From an uncultured Bacteroidota bacterium (GTDB lineage: Bacteria; Bacteroidota; Bacteroidia; Bacteroidales; P3), in contig CACYKY010000009.1 of NCBI GenBank assembly GCA_902775135.1, positions 1 through 64,000 on the forward strand: a stretch of DNA of 64,000 nt, written 5' to 3'. How positions within the stretch are numbered: the stretch's first letter is position 1; each line of letters starts with the position of its first letter. Shown here piece by piece: positions 8,252 through 16,775 of the stretch. Under the pieces are notes generated by a model. It ran no database searches and was not told where the DNA came from. It saw only the letters and a program-made list of their open reading frames with translations. Made by a program: the position numbers and the translations under genes.

Positions 8252-9592
8252 TTAATCGAACAACCTGGCCACCGCCGCCATTGCCTTAGGCAGCGTGAAC
8301 ACCACCACCTTGTCGTCCTGCTTCAGCTGCAGATCGCGACTGGGTAGGATGGTTTCGCGACCCCGGATGACGCCGCCAATAGTAGCCCCCTGGGGAATAT
8401 CGAGTTCGCCGATAGGCTTGCGTGTAGCGGGAGACCATTTGCCCACTATGAGCTCGATGACTTCGGCGTTGGTGCCGGAGAGCCACTTGCTGCTCACGGC
8501 GTCGCCCTTGACGATGAAACGAGCGATATAGCTGGCGGTGATGAGCTTCTTGTTGATAATGGTATCGATACCGATATCCTGCGAGATATCGATGAAGCCG
8601 GTATTTTCCACCAGCGCGATGGTGCGCTTCACTCCCAGACGCTTGGCGTGCAGGCAGGTGAGCACGTTGGTCTCGCTCGAGTCGGTGACACCGATAAAAG
8701 CATCGGCATTCTGTAGGCCTTCCTCCTTAAGGAGTTCGATATCAGTTGCGTCGCCATGGATAATCAACGTATTCTCCAGCAGAGCGCTGAGTTCTTCGGC
8801 ACGCTGACGGTTCTCCTCGATGAGGGTGATGCGCATCTTGTCCTGGAGCGTCATAGCAGCGTAACGACCAATGCGGCCGCCGCCGGCGATCATTGTGTTC
8901 TTAATACTTACCGCATGTTTGCCGACGGCGCGGTTGATATTTTCCATTTGGTTAGCGCGACCGATGAGATAGGCCAGATCGCCACCGCGGAACACGGTGT
9001 CGCCATGAGGGATGATGGTGTTGCCATTTCGCAGAAGTGCCACTACACGCACCTGAAGGTCGGGATAGATGAGTTTCAACTCCTTCACATCCTTACCCAC
9101 CACTGGTGACCCCTCGTCGAGGCGTAACACATACATGGTCAGCAGGCCACCGCTGAAGTCGAAGAATTCGGTAGCGACGGTATTGTTGAGCAGGTTGGTA
9201 ATCTCCTTGGCGGCAATGCGTTCCGGGCACACCATTTCGTCGACACCCAGATCGCGGAACATCTCGCGATGTTTCGGAGCCAGCAGTTCAGCATTGGTGA
9301 TACGCGCCACCGTCTTCTTGGCCTTCAGTTTTTTAGCCAAGATGCAGGTAACAAGATTGATACTCTCGTCGTGGAGTACCGAAAGGAAGAGGTCGCACCC
9401 ACCCACACCAGCGTCCTGCAGGACCTGGGGGGAGGTGCTATCGCCGGTGATGGTCAGCAGGTCGGTCTCGCTCTCAAGGCGTTTCAGCAGCTCCGAGTGC
9501 GGGTCCACCACGGTGATATTGTGGTCCAGTTCCGTCAGCGACTGTGCCAGGTGGACACCCACCTCGCCGTCGCCAGCAATGATAATATTCAT
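8252..9592 (-). CDS. trkA: Trk system potassium uptake regulator TrkA
   Basis: 446 residues built as two tandem RCK units, the usual TrkA plan. The first Rossmann motif is IIIAGDGEVGVHLAQ at the N-terminus with Asp (VVDP) closing the NAD(H) site. The second is MIAGGGRIGRYAA near residue 234, followed by LIEENR. Each is followed by an RCK_C segment (VVGKDVKELKL and IGELDIPQGATIGGV). TrkA sits on the cytoplasmic face of TrkH and gates it in response to nucleotides. First gene of the trkA-trkH-trkH operon, with a good promoter 28-58 bases upstream. Confidence 0.95.
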   Translation of the reverse strand: MNIIIAGDGEVGVHLAQSLTELDHNITVVDPHSELLKRLESETDLLTITGDSTSPQVLQDAGVGGCDLFLSVLHDESINLVTCILAKKLKAKKTVARITNAELLAPKHREMFRDLGVDEMVCPERIAAKEITNLLNNTVATEFFDFSGGLLTMYVLRLDEGSPVVGKDVKELKLIYPDLQVRVVALLRNGNTIIPHGDTVFRGGDLAYLIGRANQMENINRAVGKHAVSIKNTMIAGGGRIGRYAAMTLQDKMRITLIEENRQRAEELSALLENTLIIHGDATDIELLKEEGLQNADAFIGVTDSSETNVLTCLHAKRLGVKRTIALVENTGFIDISQDIGIDTIINKKLITASYIARFIVKGDAVSSKWLSGTNAEVIELIVGKWSPATRKPIGELDIPQGATIGGVIRGRETILPSRDLQLKQDDKVVVFTLPKAMAAVARLFD

Positions 9593-9619
9593 CCTGTTCT
9601 ATATCAAAAAATCGGGCTG

Positions 9620-9650
9620 CAAAAATACACAACTTGCCCGACATGGCAAA
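9620..9650 (-). promoter_or_regulatory. trkA promoter
   Basis: On the minus strand, TTTG (9650-9647), exactly 19 bp, then TATTTTTG (9627-9620). Both boxes match the Bacteroidota sigma consensus. The expected start site is near 9614, giving a leader of about 20 nt. Confidence 0.8.
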
Positions 9651-9795
9651 ATTTATTTTATTATTATAAAAAATTACCGGCACATTCGACAACAAGAATT
9701 GGGACGGAAAAAGAAATGGACAAAAGGCCGACGGCAATCTCGCCAGACGGCAACGGTTCGTCAAACAATAATTGCCGTTTAAATAACCTATTGTT

Positions 9796-9834
9796 AAATA
9801 AATACAAACTTTTTCGCGAAGTTTGTATTTATTT
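9796..9834. promoter_or_regulatory. 16-bp inverted repeat over the ftsE promoter (candidate operator)
   Basis: Perfect arms AAATAAATACAAACTT (9796-9811) and its complement (9819-9834) around TTTCGCG. The right arm ends 3 bp before the -7 element at 9838, so the repeat covers the -33 region. It is AT-rich and lies between divergent genes, so a terminator role is unlikely. Confidence 0.55.
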
Positions 9835-9837
9835 TCG

Positions 9838-9845
9838 TATTTTTG
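9838..9845 (+). promoter_or_regulatory. ftsE promoter, -7 element TATTTTTG
   Basis: Matches TAnnTTTG. The start site is expected near 9851, about 21 nt before ATG 9872. No clean -33 TTTG at 19-20 bp; that position is taken by the inverted repeat, which may mean an activator-dependent or repressible promoter. Confidence 0.6.
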
Positions 9846-9871
9846 CATCCCGTAAGCATAACACATTTCAC

Positions 9872-10582
9872 ATGGAGAACCGAGCCAACGAACCTATAAA
9901 CCAACCAATTGTACACCTCGAAAACCTCACTATCAGCCACGAGAACGGCATATTGCTATCGGAGGTGAACCTCGACTTGATGCAGGGCGACTTTGCATAC
10001 CTGATAGGCAAAAGCGGTGCCGGTAAGACCTCGCTGCTGCGCAGCCTCTATGCCGACCGCCCTATCGACAGCGGCATTGCACAGGTATGCGGCATGGATG
10101 TGGTGAACATCAAGCACCGCCGCATCCCCCAGCTACGACGCCGCATTGGCATCGTGTTCCAGAACTTCCGCCTGTTGGAGGACCGCAATGTTTTTGCCAA
10201 TCTGGAATTCGTGCTCCGCGCCACAGGTTGGAAGAAGAAAAACGAGATCCGCAACCAAGTGGAGAAAACATTGGTAGCAGTAGGCATTGCCGACAAAGCC
10301 TACTGCAACCCGCTGCAACTATCTGAAGGAGAACAGCAAAGAGTAGGCATAGCCCGCGCACTGATAAACAACCCTGCCCTTATCCTTGCTGACGAACCTA
10401 CCGGCAACCTCGACCCCGTTACGTCGACGGAAATCATGCAGCTGTTGCTCGACATCAACAGTCAGACACACACCACGATGCTTATCTCGACGCACGACTT
10501 CATGATGATTGACAAGTTCCCCGCACGGGTACTGGTATGCGAAAACGGAACCGTGGTAGATACCGAGCACTCGGCACAATAA
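9872..10582 (+). CDS. ftsE: Cell division ATP-binding protein FtsE
   Basis: 236 residues from ATG 9872; the frame is open further upstream but that part precedes the promoter. ABC ATPase with Walker [10 protein letters not shown] (46-54), signature [15 protein letters not shown], Walker [14 protein letters not shown] and switch histidine in STHD. The compact length, the ATPase core without transporter-specific extensions and the phrase [14 protein letters not shown] are typical of FtsE, which works with the membrane protein FtsX to control peptidoglycan hydrolases at the septum. ftsX is not next to it, as is common in Bacteroidota. LolD is the closest alternative. Confidence 0.82.
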   Translation: MENRANEPINQPIVHLENLTISHENGILLSEVNLDLMQGDFAYLIGKSGAGKTSLLRSLYADRPIDSGIAQVCGMDVVNIKHRRIPQLRRRIGIVFQNFRLLEDRNVFANLEFVLRATGWKKKNEIRNQVEKTLVAVGIADKAYCNPLQLSEGEQQRVGIARALINNPALILADEPTGNLDPVTSTEIMQLLLDINSQTHTTMLISTHDFMMIDKFPARVLVCENGTVVDTEHSAQ

Positions 10583-10643
10583 AATGCAAGTTTAAACGTT
10601 TTTTTGATACTAAAAAGAAAACAACAAAGACAGAGTAATAAAA

Positions 10644-11591
10644 ATGAAAAGAATCTTCAGCCTCATACTTGTCGGTCTGCTTCTTGTGAGCGGTGCCGAC
10701 GCTATGGCCCAAAGCAAGGGCAAGAAAAACTCGAGCAAAGGGAAGAAGCAGACTTCCATGTTTGTGGAAGGACGTCAGAAAGTGCGCCAGACGGACTATG
10801 CCACCTTTGACAAGTTTACCAACTTCAGCACAAAGGACAACAAAATCTACTATAGTCCATTCAACTACATTGACCTGCCCGGTCTAACGGTGGACGTCAA
10901 CCCTGCTTGGCCCGACGAGATTCGTCCGGTGATGAACTATATGGAAAAGGTGTCGCGTGCCACCATGACCCTATGTGCCCTCTATGCCATCAATCCGGAA
11001 ATCACCGACCATCAGCAGCGTGAACAGCTGCACAAACAGGCTCGCGAGGAGGCCAAAGCAGCTTTGGATTCGTTTGACAGCTGGAAGGGCAAGAAGGGTA
11101 TGAAGAACAAGACACAGTACAAGGTGGCCGAAGTGGACTACCGCTACTTCAAGGGGGCCAACTACTACAATGAGCAACGCGGCGATGAAATCATTCACGT
11201 GGGTGTGCTCGTCTATCTGGGCAGCAAGAAGAACAACATCTTCGTTGCAGATACTGCAGCACATACCTTCCCCGATATCAAATTCTTCCCCAACGATGCC
11301 ACCATCCTTGAATCGTGGTATCCGGTGCTTGACGAACTGGCCGAATACCTGAAGGACAACGACCGAAAAGGCGTGCTGCTAAGTGGATATGCCGACAACC
11401 AAGGCACCGAAGCCTACGTTACCGGTATCTCGCGCCAGAGGGCCATGGAAGTGAAGAAAGCCCTGCTGCTCCGCGGCATTGACGCCACCCGCATTGAAAT
11501 CATCGCCAAAGGCGACGCCGACCCAATAGGAGACAACAGCACCCACGAGGGACGCGCCATGAACAACCGTGTCAACATCAAGGTCCAATAA
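10644..11591 (+). CDS. OmpA family protein
   Basis: 315 residues. A signal peptide (MKRIFSLILVGLLLVSGADAMA) is followed by a Lys/Ser-rich stretch, a middle region of unknown type (residues 40-200), and a C-terminal OmpA-like peptidoglycan-binding domain (about 205-315). In that domain ILESWYPVLDELAEYLKD begins the fold and RQRAMEVKKALLLRGID and GDADPIG...NNRVNIKV finish it. It should sit in the periplasm or outer membrane and hold peptidoglycan through its OmpA domain. The gene starts 61 nt after ftsE and its end overlaps the next gene by 23 nt, suggesting one transcript. Confidence 0.85.
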   Translation: MKRIFSLILVGLLLVSGADAMAQSKGKKNSSKGKKQTSMFVEGRQKVRQTDYATFDKFTNFSTKDNKIYYSPFNYIDLPGLTVDVNPAWPDEIRPVMNYMEKVSRATMTLCALYAINPEITDHQQREQLHKQAREEAKAALDSFDSWKGKKGMKNKTQYKVAEVDYRYFKGANYYNEQRGDEIIHVGVLVYLGSKKNNIFVADTAAHTFPDIKFFPNDATILESWYPVLDELAEYLKDNDRKGVLLSGYADNQGTEAYVTGISRQRAMEVKKALLLRGIDATRIEIIAKGDADPIGDNSTHEGRAMNNRVNIKVQ

Positions 11592-12510
11592 CAAAGAAAT
11601 CTACCGCCAAATATGCGAGAAAGAGGGAGATAACATCCCCCTCTTTCTGCAATATTGGTGGATGGAGACCGTATGCGAAGGCAAGCAATGGGATGTGCTG
11701 ATCAGCAAAGGGCACGGCACTATTAGCGGAGCGTTGCCGTTCCTTTACGGCAAGAAGTTCGGTCTCAAATACATACTCCTGCCACAACTGACTCCATGGG
11801 GTGGCCCTTGGGTTGAACCGACCCTAGATGCCGATTCACAGCATTGGGTTCTTGAGGCACTGGCAGCAGGCTTGCGCAGGCAGAAGGCCGTACTTTGCCT
11901 GCAACGCTTCGCTCCCAGAGAGAATATTTGGCAACATTTTGAGAACCAGAGATTCTCTCACACTACACACTACACCTATCGTTTTGACCCGCTGCCCCTT
12001 CCGGAGGAACTCCCGGCGTTGGCCGACCGTGGACGCAAACGTCAACTGGAGGCCGTAAACCAGATGTATACCATTGACAAACATGTCACTGCAGAGGAAT
12101 TTGCCAAACTACATATCGACTACTGGGAGCGTCGCAGCGGTCACGACTTGCTCAGCATGGAGTTCATCAAGCGGGTGTGCGCCTCCGCCCTTGACCGGGG
12201 ACAGGCTCTACTTTACGGCCTGCGCGACGGGCAAGGAACCTTAATGGCAGCACGATTTGTAGTATACGACAAGCACTGCGCCTACGCCCTGATGTCGGCC
12301 ATGCGCCCCGAGACTCTGCGAAACAGTATGACTGTGCTGGTATGGGCCATGCTGACAGACCTTTACGGCAAAACGGAGGCGTTCGATTTCGAAGGGGGGA
12401 CCGACACCGGAGTGGGTCATTTCTATAGTTCGTTTGGGGCAAAGAAAACCCAATTGCATTGCATCTACCGTTCCCTGATACCCTTCGGGAAAAAGATACT
12501 ACACGTATGA
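11569..12510 (+). CDS. FemAB/GNAT-like acyltransferase family protein
   Basis: 313 residues starting at GTG 11569, which overlaps the end of the OmpA-like gene by 23 nt; no ATG is available before residue 32. The order of elements (FLQYWWMETVCEGKQWDVLISK, then PLLPQLTPWGGPW-type text, HYTYRF, RKRQLEAVNQ, LLYGLRDGQGTLMAARFVVYD, FDFEGGTDTGVGHFYSSFGA) follows the BioF2/FemAB-like acetyltransferase fold, with an LFDFEGS-like motif near the end. Such proteins add amino acids or acyl groups to cell-wall or lipid precursors. The substrate is not predictable. The stop overlaps the rlmH start (ATGA). Confidence 0.7.
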   Translation: MSTSRSNNKEIYRQICEKEGDNIPLFLQYWWMETVCEGKQWDVLISKGHGTISGALPFLYGKKFGLKYILLPQLTPWGGPWVEPTLDADSQHWVLEALAAGLRRQKAVLCLQRFAPRENIWQHFENQRFSHTTHYTYRFDPLPLPEELPALADRGRKRQLEAVNQMYTIDKHVTAEEFAKLHIDYWERRSGHDLLSMEFIKRVCASALDRGQALLYGLRDGQGTLMAARFVVYDKHCAYALMSAMRPETLRNSMTVLVWAMLTDLYGKTEAFDFEGGTDTGVGHFYSSFGAKKTQLHCIYRSLIPFGKKILHV

Positions 12511-12980
12511 ATATCAAGCTAATAGTTGTTTCTAAGACCGATATCCCCTATCTACAGACCGGCATTGACGAGTATGTGGGGCGGCTGAAGCACTACTGCG
12601 ACTTCGAGATAGTGGTAATTCCGGCGCTGAAAAACCTCGGCAAAATATCGGCAGAAGAAATCAAAGAGCGCGAAGGGCAACTGATACTAAAGCAATTGGA
12701 CAAAGTAGACCATGTGGTGCTACTTGACGAGCATGGCAGAGAATACACCTCGGTTGGATTCTCGGAATATCTTCAAAAACAAATGAATGCAGGCATTCGT
12801 ACGATAGCATTTGTCATCGGCGGAGCCTTCGGATTCTCACCCTCAGTATATGCAAAAGCGACACACAAGGTGTCGCTGTCACAGATGACATTCAACCATC
12901 AAATGGTGCGTCTCTTTTTCGTTGAGCAGTTGTACAGGGCTTATACCATTCTGCACCACGAGAAATACCACAATCAATAA
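12507..12980 (+). CDS. rlmH: 23S rRNA pseudouridine1915 N3-methyltransferase RlmH
   Basis: 157 residues from ATG 12507, which overlaps the preceding stop codon in an ATGA junction. Length and motifs match RlmH (SPOUT family): LLDEHGREYTS, FVIGGAFGFSP (SAM-binding knot) and the conserved C-terminus SLSQMTFNHQMVRLFFVEQLYRAY...YH. It methylates pseudouridine 1915 in helix 69 of 23S rRNA on the 70S ribosome. Convergent with the small gene at 12982, with one base between the stops. Confidence 0.96.
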   Translation: MNIKLIVVSKTDIPYLQTGIDEYVGRLKHYCDFEIVVIPALKNLGKISAEEIKEREGQLILKQLDKVDHVVLLDEHGREYTSVGFSEYLQKQMNAGIRTIAFVIGGAFGFSPSVYAKATHKVSLSQMTFNHQMVRLFFVEQLYRAYTILHHEKYHNQ

Positions 12981-12981
12981 C

Positions 12982-13395
12982 CTAAAGCTTCGGTTCGAAC
13001 TCAACGATGGCAAATTGCTCATCGAAGAAAATATCCTTCAACGTGATATGATTGAAGAGCGATCCTGCTTGAGCATTCTTACTCAGCTGCAGCATAATAC
13101 GATTATCGGAAAGGAGTTCTATCATATCACCACCCTGATGGTTCTTGGCTTGATTGAGAGCCATCTTGACCATGTAATCGATACCGGCACCACCATTGTA
13201 TGAGAGAAAAATATTTCCCGCCTGGTCTATCTCATCGACAGTCAAGTCCAACCCGACACTGGCCGTTTTGAAAAGAACATTGACATCATAACTGATACGT
13301 ACCGTGTGAGGACCACCATACATAATCGGCAACCGGCGGCCGGCTTTCCGCTCAATCAAATCACTAATTTCCTGATAAGTAAGTCTAAATTGCAT
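12982..13395 (-). CDS. Conserved hypothetical protein, small soluble
   Basis: 137 residues from ATG 13395 (MQFRLTYQEISDLIERKAG). The frame is open to 13443 but the promoter at 13422-13429 excludes that. It has no signal peptide or membrane segment. The first part reads like a short helix packed on beta strands (RLPIMYGGPHTVRISYDVNVL); the rest alternates strands with a short helix (DYMVKMALNQAK). I do not recognise the family. It is convergent with rlmH and tandem to the LytTR regulator, but has its own promoter. Confidence 0.7.
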   Translation of the reverse strand: MQFRLTYQEISDLIERKAGRRLPIMYGGPHTVRISYDVNVLFKTASVGLDLTVDEIDQAGNIFLSYNGGAGIDYMVKMALNQAKNHQGGDMIELLSDNRIMLQLSKNAQAGSLFNHITLKDIFFDEQFAIVEFEPKL

Positions 13396-13421
13396 GGTAT
13401 TATAAGAATTGGTTTCAAATG

Positions 13422-13429
13422 CAAAGATA
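13422..13429 (-). promoter_or_regulatory. Promoter of the 137-aa hypothetical gene, -7 element
   Basis: TATCTTTG on the minus strand, just after the LytTR gene's stop. The expected start site near 13416 gives a 20-nt leader to ATG 13395. No clear TTTG box at 19-20 bp. Confidence 0.65.
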
Positions 13430-13439
13430 CGAAAAAAAA

Positions 13440-14336
13440 TCAAGAATCAGTCGAGGCCGGAACAATATTGTCGGAGGAGAAGTATTCGGTTACGGAAGCA
13501 GCATAGCTCTTTGAAACAGGAATTGACTTGGTGGAGGAAGACAACTCAAGGAGAAGACCACCTTTTTCCTTACGCATCAACTTTACATTCATTACATTAA
13601 CCATATACCCGCGATGGCATCGCAAAAGGCCAATGCCAGCGTATTCCTTCTCCAAATCCTTCAGAGAATTGTGAAGAATAAAGGTATCCTCCTTTTCATC
13701 GTTCAAATAGTGGATATTTGCGTAATTGTCTGCAGCTTCGATATATAGCACACTGGCAATGCGAGTAGAGAATGCCAAGCGACCACCTTTATCATAGAAG
13801 TTGATACTTTGGTCGGTAGGAGCCATCTGGGTTTCGGTAGTGTATTTACGACGTAAAGCCACAAGTTCTACACGCAACTCCTTGAGGCGAAATGCCTGAA
13901 AAGCAATGATATTGGGAATAAGGAACACAGCCACATTTCCCAATAGGATATCCCCTGCCAATGGTGCCAAACGAAGTTCACCACCGCCCTCCAAACTCCA
14001 TGCCATGATAGTGGTGACCGACACACAAAGAATCAGTTCAATAGACATCCAAAAAAGCAACCAAAACAGCGATAGCTCCATACGTCGACTCACAAAAACA
14101 AGGACAATACGGCTCAGAGCCACAGTTGCATATCCACCCGCCGCCATCAAGGACACTACAGCCAATGAAGAAAGAGCGGACCCTTGTGATGTATAATCCA
14201 AAATTCCCACCGGCTGTACAAAAACCACCAGTATCACCCCCATAAGAAAAGACAATACCAAGAAAAGCAAATTCGGCTCCCCTGAAGTCAAAAAACGTGC
14301 GATTGCCGGCAAATTTAAAGTCTGGTCAGTATTCAT
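13440..14336 (-). CDS. Membrane-anchored LytTR-family transcriptional regulator
   Basis: 298 residues. The N-terminal 160 residues hold about four membrane helices (LLFLVLSFLMGVILVVFV, SLAVVSLMAAGGYATVALS, LFWLLFWMSIELILCVSV, ILLGNVAVFLIPNIIAF). A short linker leads to a LytTR DNA-binding domain (about 195-285) with the landmarks VLYIEAADNYANIHY, ILHNSLKDLEKEY and LLRCHRGYMVNV. There is no receiver domain, so the signal is probably sensed in or at the membrane. Three direct repeats spaced 20 bp apart lie immediately upstream, between this gene and the divergent fabH, and are the obvious candidate binding sites. Autoregulation and control of the fab cluster are inferences. Confidence 0.85.
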   Translation of the reverse strand: MNTDQTLNLPAIARFLTSGEPNLLFLVLSFLMGVILVVFVQPVGILDYTSQGSALSSLAVVSLMAAGGYATVALSRIVLVFVSRRMELSLFWLLFWMSIELILCVSVTTIMAWSLEGGGELRLAPLAGDILLGNVAVFLIPNIIAFQAFRLKELRVELVALRRKYTTETQMAPTDQSINFYDKGGRLAFSTRIASVLYIEAADNYANIHYLNDEKEDTFILHNSLKDLEKEYAGIGLLRCHRGYMVNVMNVKLMRKEKGGLLLELSSSTKSIPVSKSYAASVTEYFSSDNIVPASTDS

Positions 14337-14345
14337 TTTATTGTA

Positions 14346-14400
14346 TTTTCACCCAAAATAATCAAATTTCACCCAAAATAACGCTTTTTTACCCACATTA
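14346..14400. promoter_or_regulatory. Three direct repeats with 20-bp period (candidate LytTR binding sites)
   Basis: The words TTTTCACCCAAAATA, ATTTCACCCAAAATA and TTTTTACCCACATTA place ACCC at 14351, 14371 and 14391, exactly 20 bp apart. LytTR proteins bind imperfect direct repeats about two helical turns apart. The array begins 10 bp upstream of the LytTR gene start and ends about 80 bp before fabH. Confidence 0.6.
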
Positions 14401-14446
14401 TTGTGCAATTTACTTAAATTAACTTTTACATTTAGATTTTTTAACG

Positions 14447-14454
14447 TTTCTTTG
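14447..14454 (+). promoter_or_regulatory. Probable fabH promoter, -7 element
   Basis: TTTCTTTG is a one-base departure from TAnnTTTG (T for A at position 2), positioned 26 bp before ATG 14481. A weak -7 box beside regulator-type repeats fits an activated promoter. Confidence 0.4.
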
Positions 14455-14480
14455 CAGCCCGAAAATTAATAAATTTTAAC

Positions 14481-15443
14481 ATGAAAATACTAGGAACTGG
14501 AAGCGCTCTACCGAAAAAAGTCGTCACAAATGACATGCTGTCGGAGTTTCTTGACACCAGTGACGAATGGATCACTACCCGAACCGGAATCAAGACACGT
14601 CATATCATCACCGAAGAAAGATTCGAAGACCTGGCAACAGAAGCCGCAGCACGTGCCATTGAATCCGCCGGCTTATGTCCCGACGACATTGACTACATCA
14701 TTTGTTCCAACGTCTCCAACCTTTATGTCACCCCTCACCTCTCGAGCATCATCATGGGAAACCTGGGAATGAAGGGGCCGCTCTGCCCCACCATGGACGT
14801 CAATGTCGCATGCCTGGGATTCGTTCAGGGACTCGACCTTGGCGACGCATTACTAGCCACAGGTCGTGCCCACAACATCCTGTTAGTGGCGGCAGAAGAA
14901 TGCACACGTTTCTGCGACTGGACGGACCGCAACTGCTCGGTCCTCTTCGGCGATGGTGCTGGAGCCGTGGTACTCACCAAAGGTGACAACCTAATTGCCA
15001 GAAAATTCACGACGACACCCATGACTGATGTCATTGTATACAAGAACCCGATGGAGGCCACGCCCTTTGAATCCGGCGAAGGCATCGACACACACAGCCC
15101 GTTGGTGATGAAGGGCCGCGAAGTATTCCGCATGGCCGTCACATCGGCAGCTCGCGACATTGCACAGGTCACCGCCTCGGCAGGTCTAACGCTGGACGAT
15201 ATCGACCACTTCCTGCTCCACCAAGCCAACCTGCGCATCAATGAAGCCATCCGAGAGAACCTGAGACAGCCTGAAGCAAAATTCCCAACCAACGTGCAGC
15301 GCTTCGGCAACACCAGTTCGGCCAGCATACCGCTGCTTCTCGACGAGGGTGTACACGAAAAACGCATCAAACGCGGAGACAAGATACTGATGAGCGCCTT
15401 TGGCGCAGGATTCGTCTCCGGAATCGCCATTTTGGAATACTAA
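14481..15443 (+). CDS. fabH: 3-oxoacyl-ACP synthase III (KAS III)
   Basis: 320 residues, thiolase fold. The active-site Cys is in DVNVACLGFVQGL (about residue 112). The His is in FLLHQANLRIN and the Asn in RFGNTSSASIP, completing the Cys-His-Asn triad of FabH. It condenses an acyl-CoA primer with malonyl-ACP to start fatty-acid synthesis. First gene of fabH-fabF-fabZ-fabG. Bacteroidota often carry several FabH paralogues, so this copy may serve a specialised acyl chain. The divergent LytTR gene suggests regulated expression. Confidence 0.93.
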   Translation: MKILGTGSALPKKVVTNDMLSEFLDTSDEWITTRTGIKTRHIITEERFEDLATEAAARAIESAGLCPDDIDYIICSNVSNLYVTPHLSSIIMGNLGMKGPLCPTMDVNVACLGFVQGLDLGDALLATGRAHNILLVAAEECTRFCDWTDRNCSVLFGDGAGAVVLTKGDNLIARKFTTTPMTDVIVYKNPMEATPFESGEGIDTHSPLVMKGREVFRMAVTSAARDIAQVTASAGLTLDDIDHFLLHQANLRINEAIRENLRQPEAKFPTNVQRFGNTSSASIPLLLDEGVHEKRIKRGDKILMSAFGAGFVSGIAILEY

Positions 15444-15475
15444 ACTATAAATTAAGGAAAACAATAATAATAACT

Positions 15476-16717
15476 ATGAGAAAAGTATATATTACCGGAG
15501 TGGGTTGCATCACTCCTATCGGAAACGACATCGAGACCATGTGGAACAACCTCATCAACGGTGTTTGCGGTATCGACTTTATCACCAAACTTGACATCAA
15601 CGAGTTGCCGGTGAAAGTGGCCGCCGAGGTTAAAGATTTCCACCCCGAAGCCTACGGCATCGACAAACAGATGGTCCGCCACAACGACATCTACGCCCTC
15701 TACGCCCTTGCAGCAGCATCACAAGCTATGGCTGACAGCGGATTGAAAGTGGGCGAGGACGTAGACCCTCGTCGACTGGGCGTTGCCATCGGAAGCGGTA
15801 TCGGCGGCATCCAAACCTTTGAGCGCGAACACGCCAATCGCATGCAGTACGGCCTGCGTCGCATCTCCCCTCTCTTCATTCCTGAAATGATCGGCAACAT
15901 CGCTGGCGGCAACATCGCCATCACATACAACGCCCAAGGCCCCAACCTGCCTGTCGTAACCGCCTGCGCCACAGGCACTCACTCTGTTGGAGAAGCCTAT
16001 CGTCTCATCCGCGAAGGCCGCGCCGACGCAGTCATCACGGGAGGCGCTGAAGCCGCTGTCTGCGGCATGGCCATCGGTGGTTTTGCCAACATGAAAGCCC
16101 TCACCACCAGCGACGACCCCATGGCCGCCTCGCTACCCTTCGACAGCCGTCGCCATGGTTTCGTGCTTGGAGAAGGCTCCGGTGTACTCATCCTCGAGAG
16201 CGAGGAACTTGCCAAAAAGCGCGGGGCCAAGTGCTATGCCGAAGTCTGCGGCTACGGCAACACCTGCGATGCTCACCACTATACCGCCCCACACCCCGAG
16301 GGACGCGGCGCAGCCGAATCGATGCGTCTGGCCTTAGAAGAGGCTGGATACAAGGCTGGTGAGAACCTATACATCAATGCCCACGGCACTGGCACACCCC
16401 TCAATGATAAGGGAGAGACCCTGGCCATCAAGAAAGCCCTCGGTGAAGAAGATGCCCGCCGCGCCGTCATCAGCAGCACCAAATCAATGCATGGCCACAT
16501 GCTGGGTGCCACAGGTGCCGTCGAACTGATTATCAGCGCACTGGCATTGAAGAACGGCATCGTCCCCCCGACGCTCCACCTCGACCAACCCGACCCCGAA
16601 TGCGACCTCGACTACACCCCAAATACCGCCCGCAAGTATCAAGCCGACATTGCCATTAGCAACACCTTTGGCTTCGGCGGACAAAATGCCACTGTGGCAT
16701 TGCGTGCTATTAAATAA
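15476..16717 (+). CDS. fabF: 3-oxoacyl-ACP synthase II (KAS II)
   Basis: 413 residues, thiolase fold. Catalytic Cys in VTACATGTHSVGEA (about residue 163), His in NAHGTGTPLNDKGE and second His in KSMHGHMLGATGAVE, the Cys-His-His set of FabB/FabF. N-terminus MRKVYITGVGCITPIG is typical. It extends acyl-ACP with malonyl-ACP. It starts 32 nt after fabH and is followed by the dehydratase and reductase of the same cycle. The catalytic residues are complete, so it is not the chain-length-factor partner seen in polyene clusters. Confidence 0.94.
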   Translation: MRKVYITGVGCITPIGNDIETMWNNLINGVCGIDFITKLDINELPVKVAAEVKDFHPEAYGIDKQMVRHNDIYALYALAAASQAMADSGLKVGEDVDPRRLGVAIGSGIGGIQTFEREHANRMQYGLRRISPLFIPEMIGNIAGGNIAITYNAQGPNLPVVTACATGTHSVGEAYRLIREGRADAVITGGAEAAVCGMAIGGFANMKALTTSDDPMAASLPFDSRRHGFVLGEGSGVLILESEELAKKRGAKCYAEVCGYGNTCDAHHYTAPHPEGRGAAESMRLALEEAGYKAGENLYINAHGTGTPLNDKGETLAIKKALGEEDARRAVISSTKSMHGHMLGATGAVELIISALALKNGIVPPTLHLDQPDPECDLDYTPNTARKYQADIAISNTFGFGGQNATVALRAIK

Positions 16718-16775
16718 GCAGATAGTAGTCCAACCGTCAATAACCAAGATAACAAAATAATTAAGAATCAACATT

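Noticed and set aside
9269..9871. N-terminal 200-codon extension of FtsE
   Set aside because: It runs antisense through trkA and the intergenic region and precedes the ftsE promoter; the ABC domain begins right after ATG 9872.
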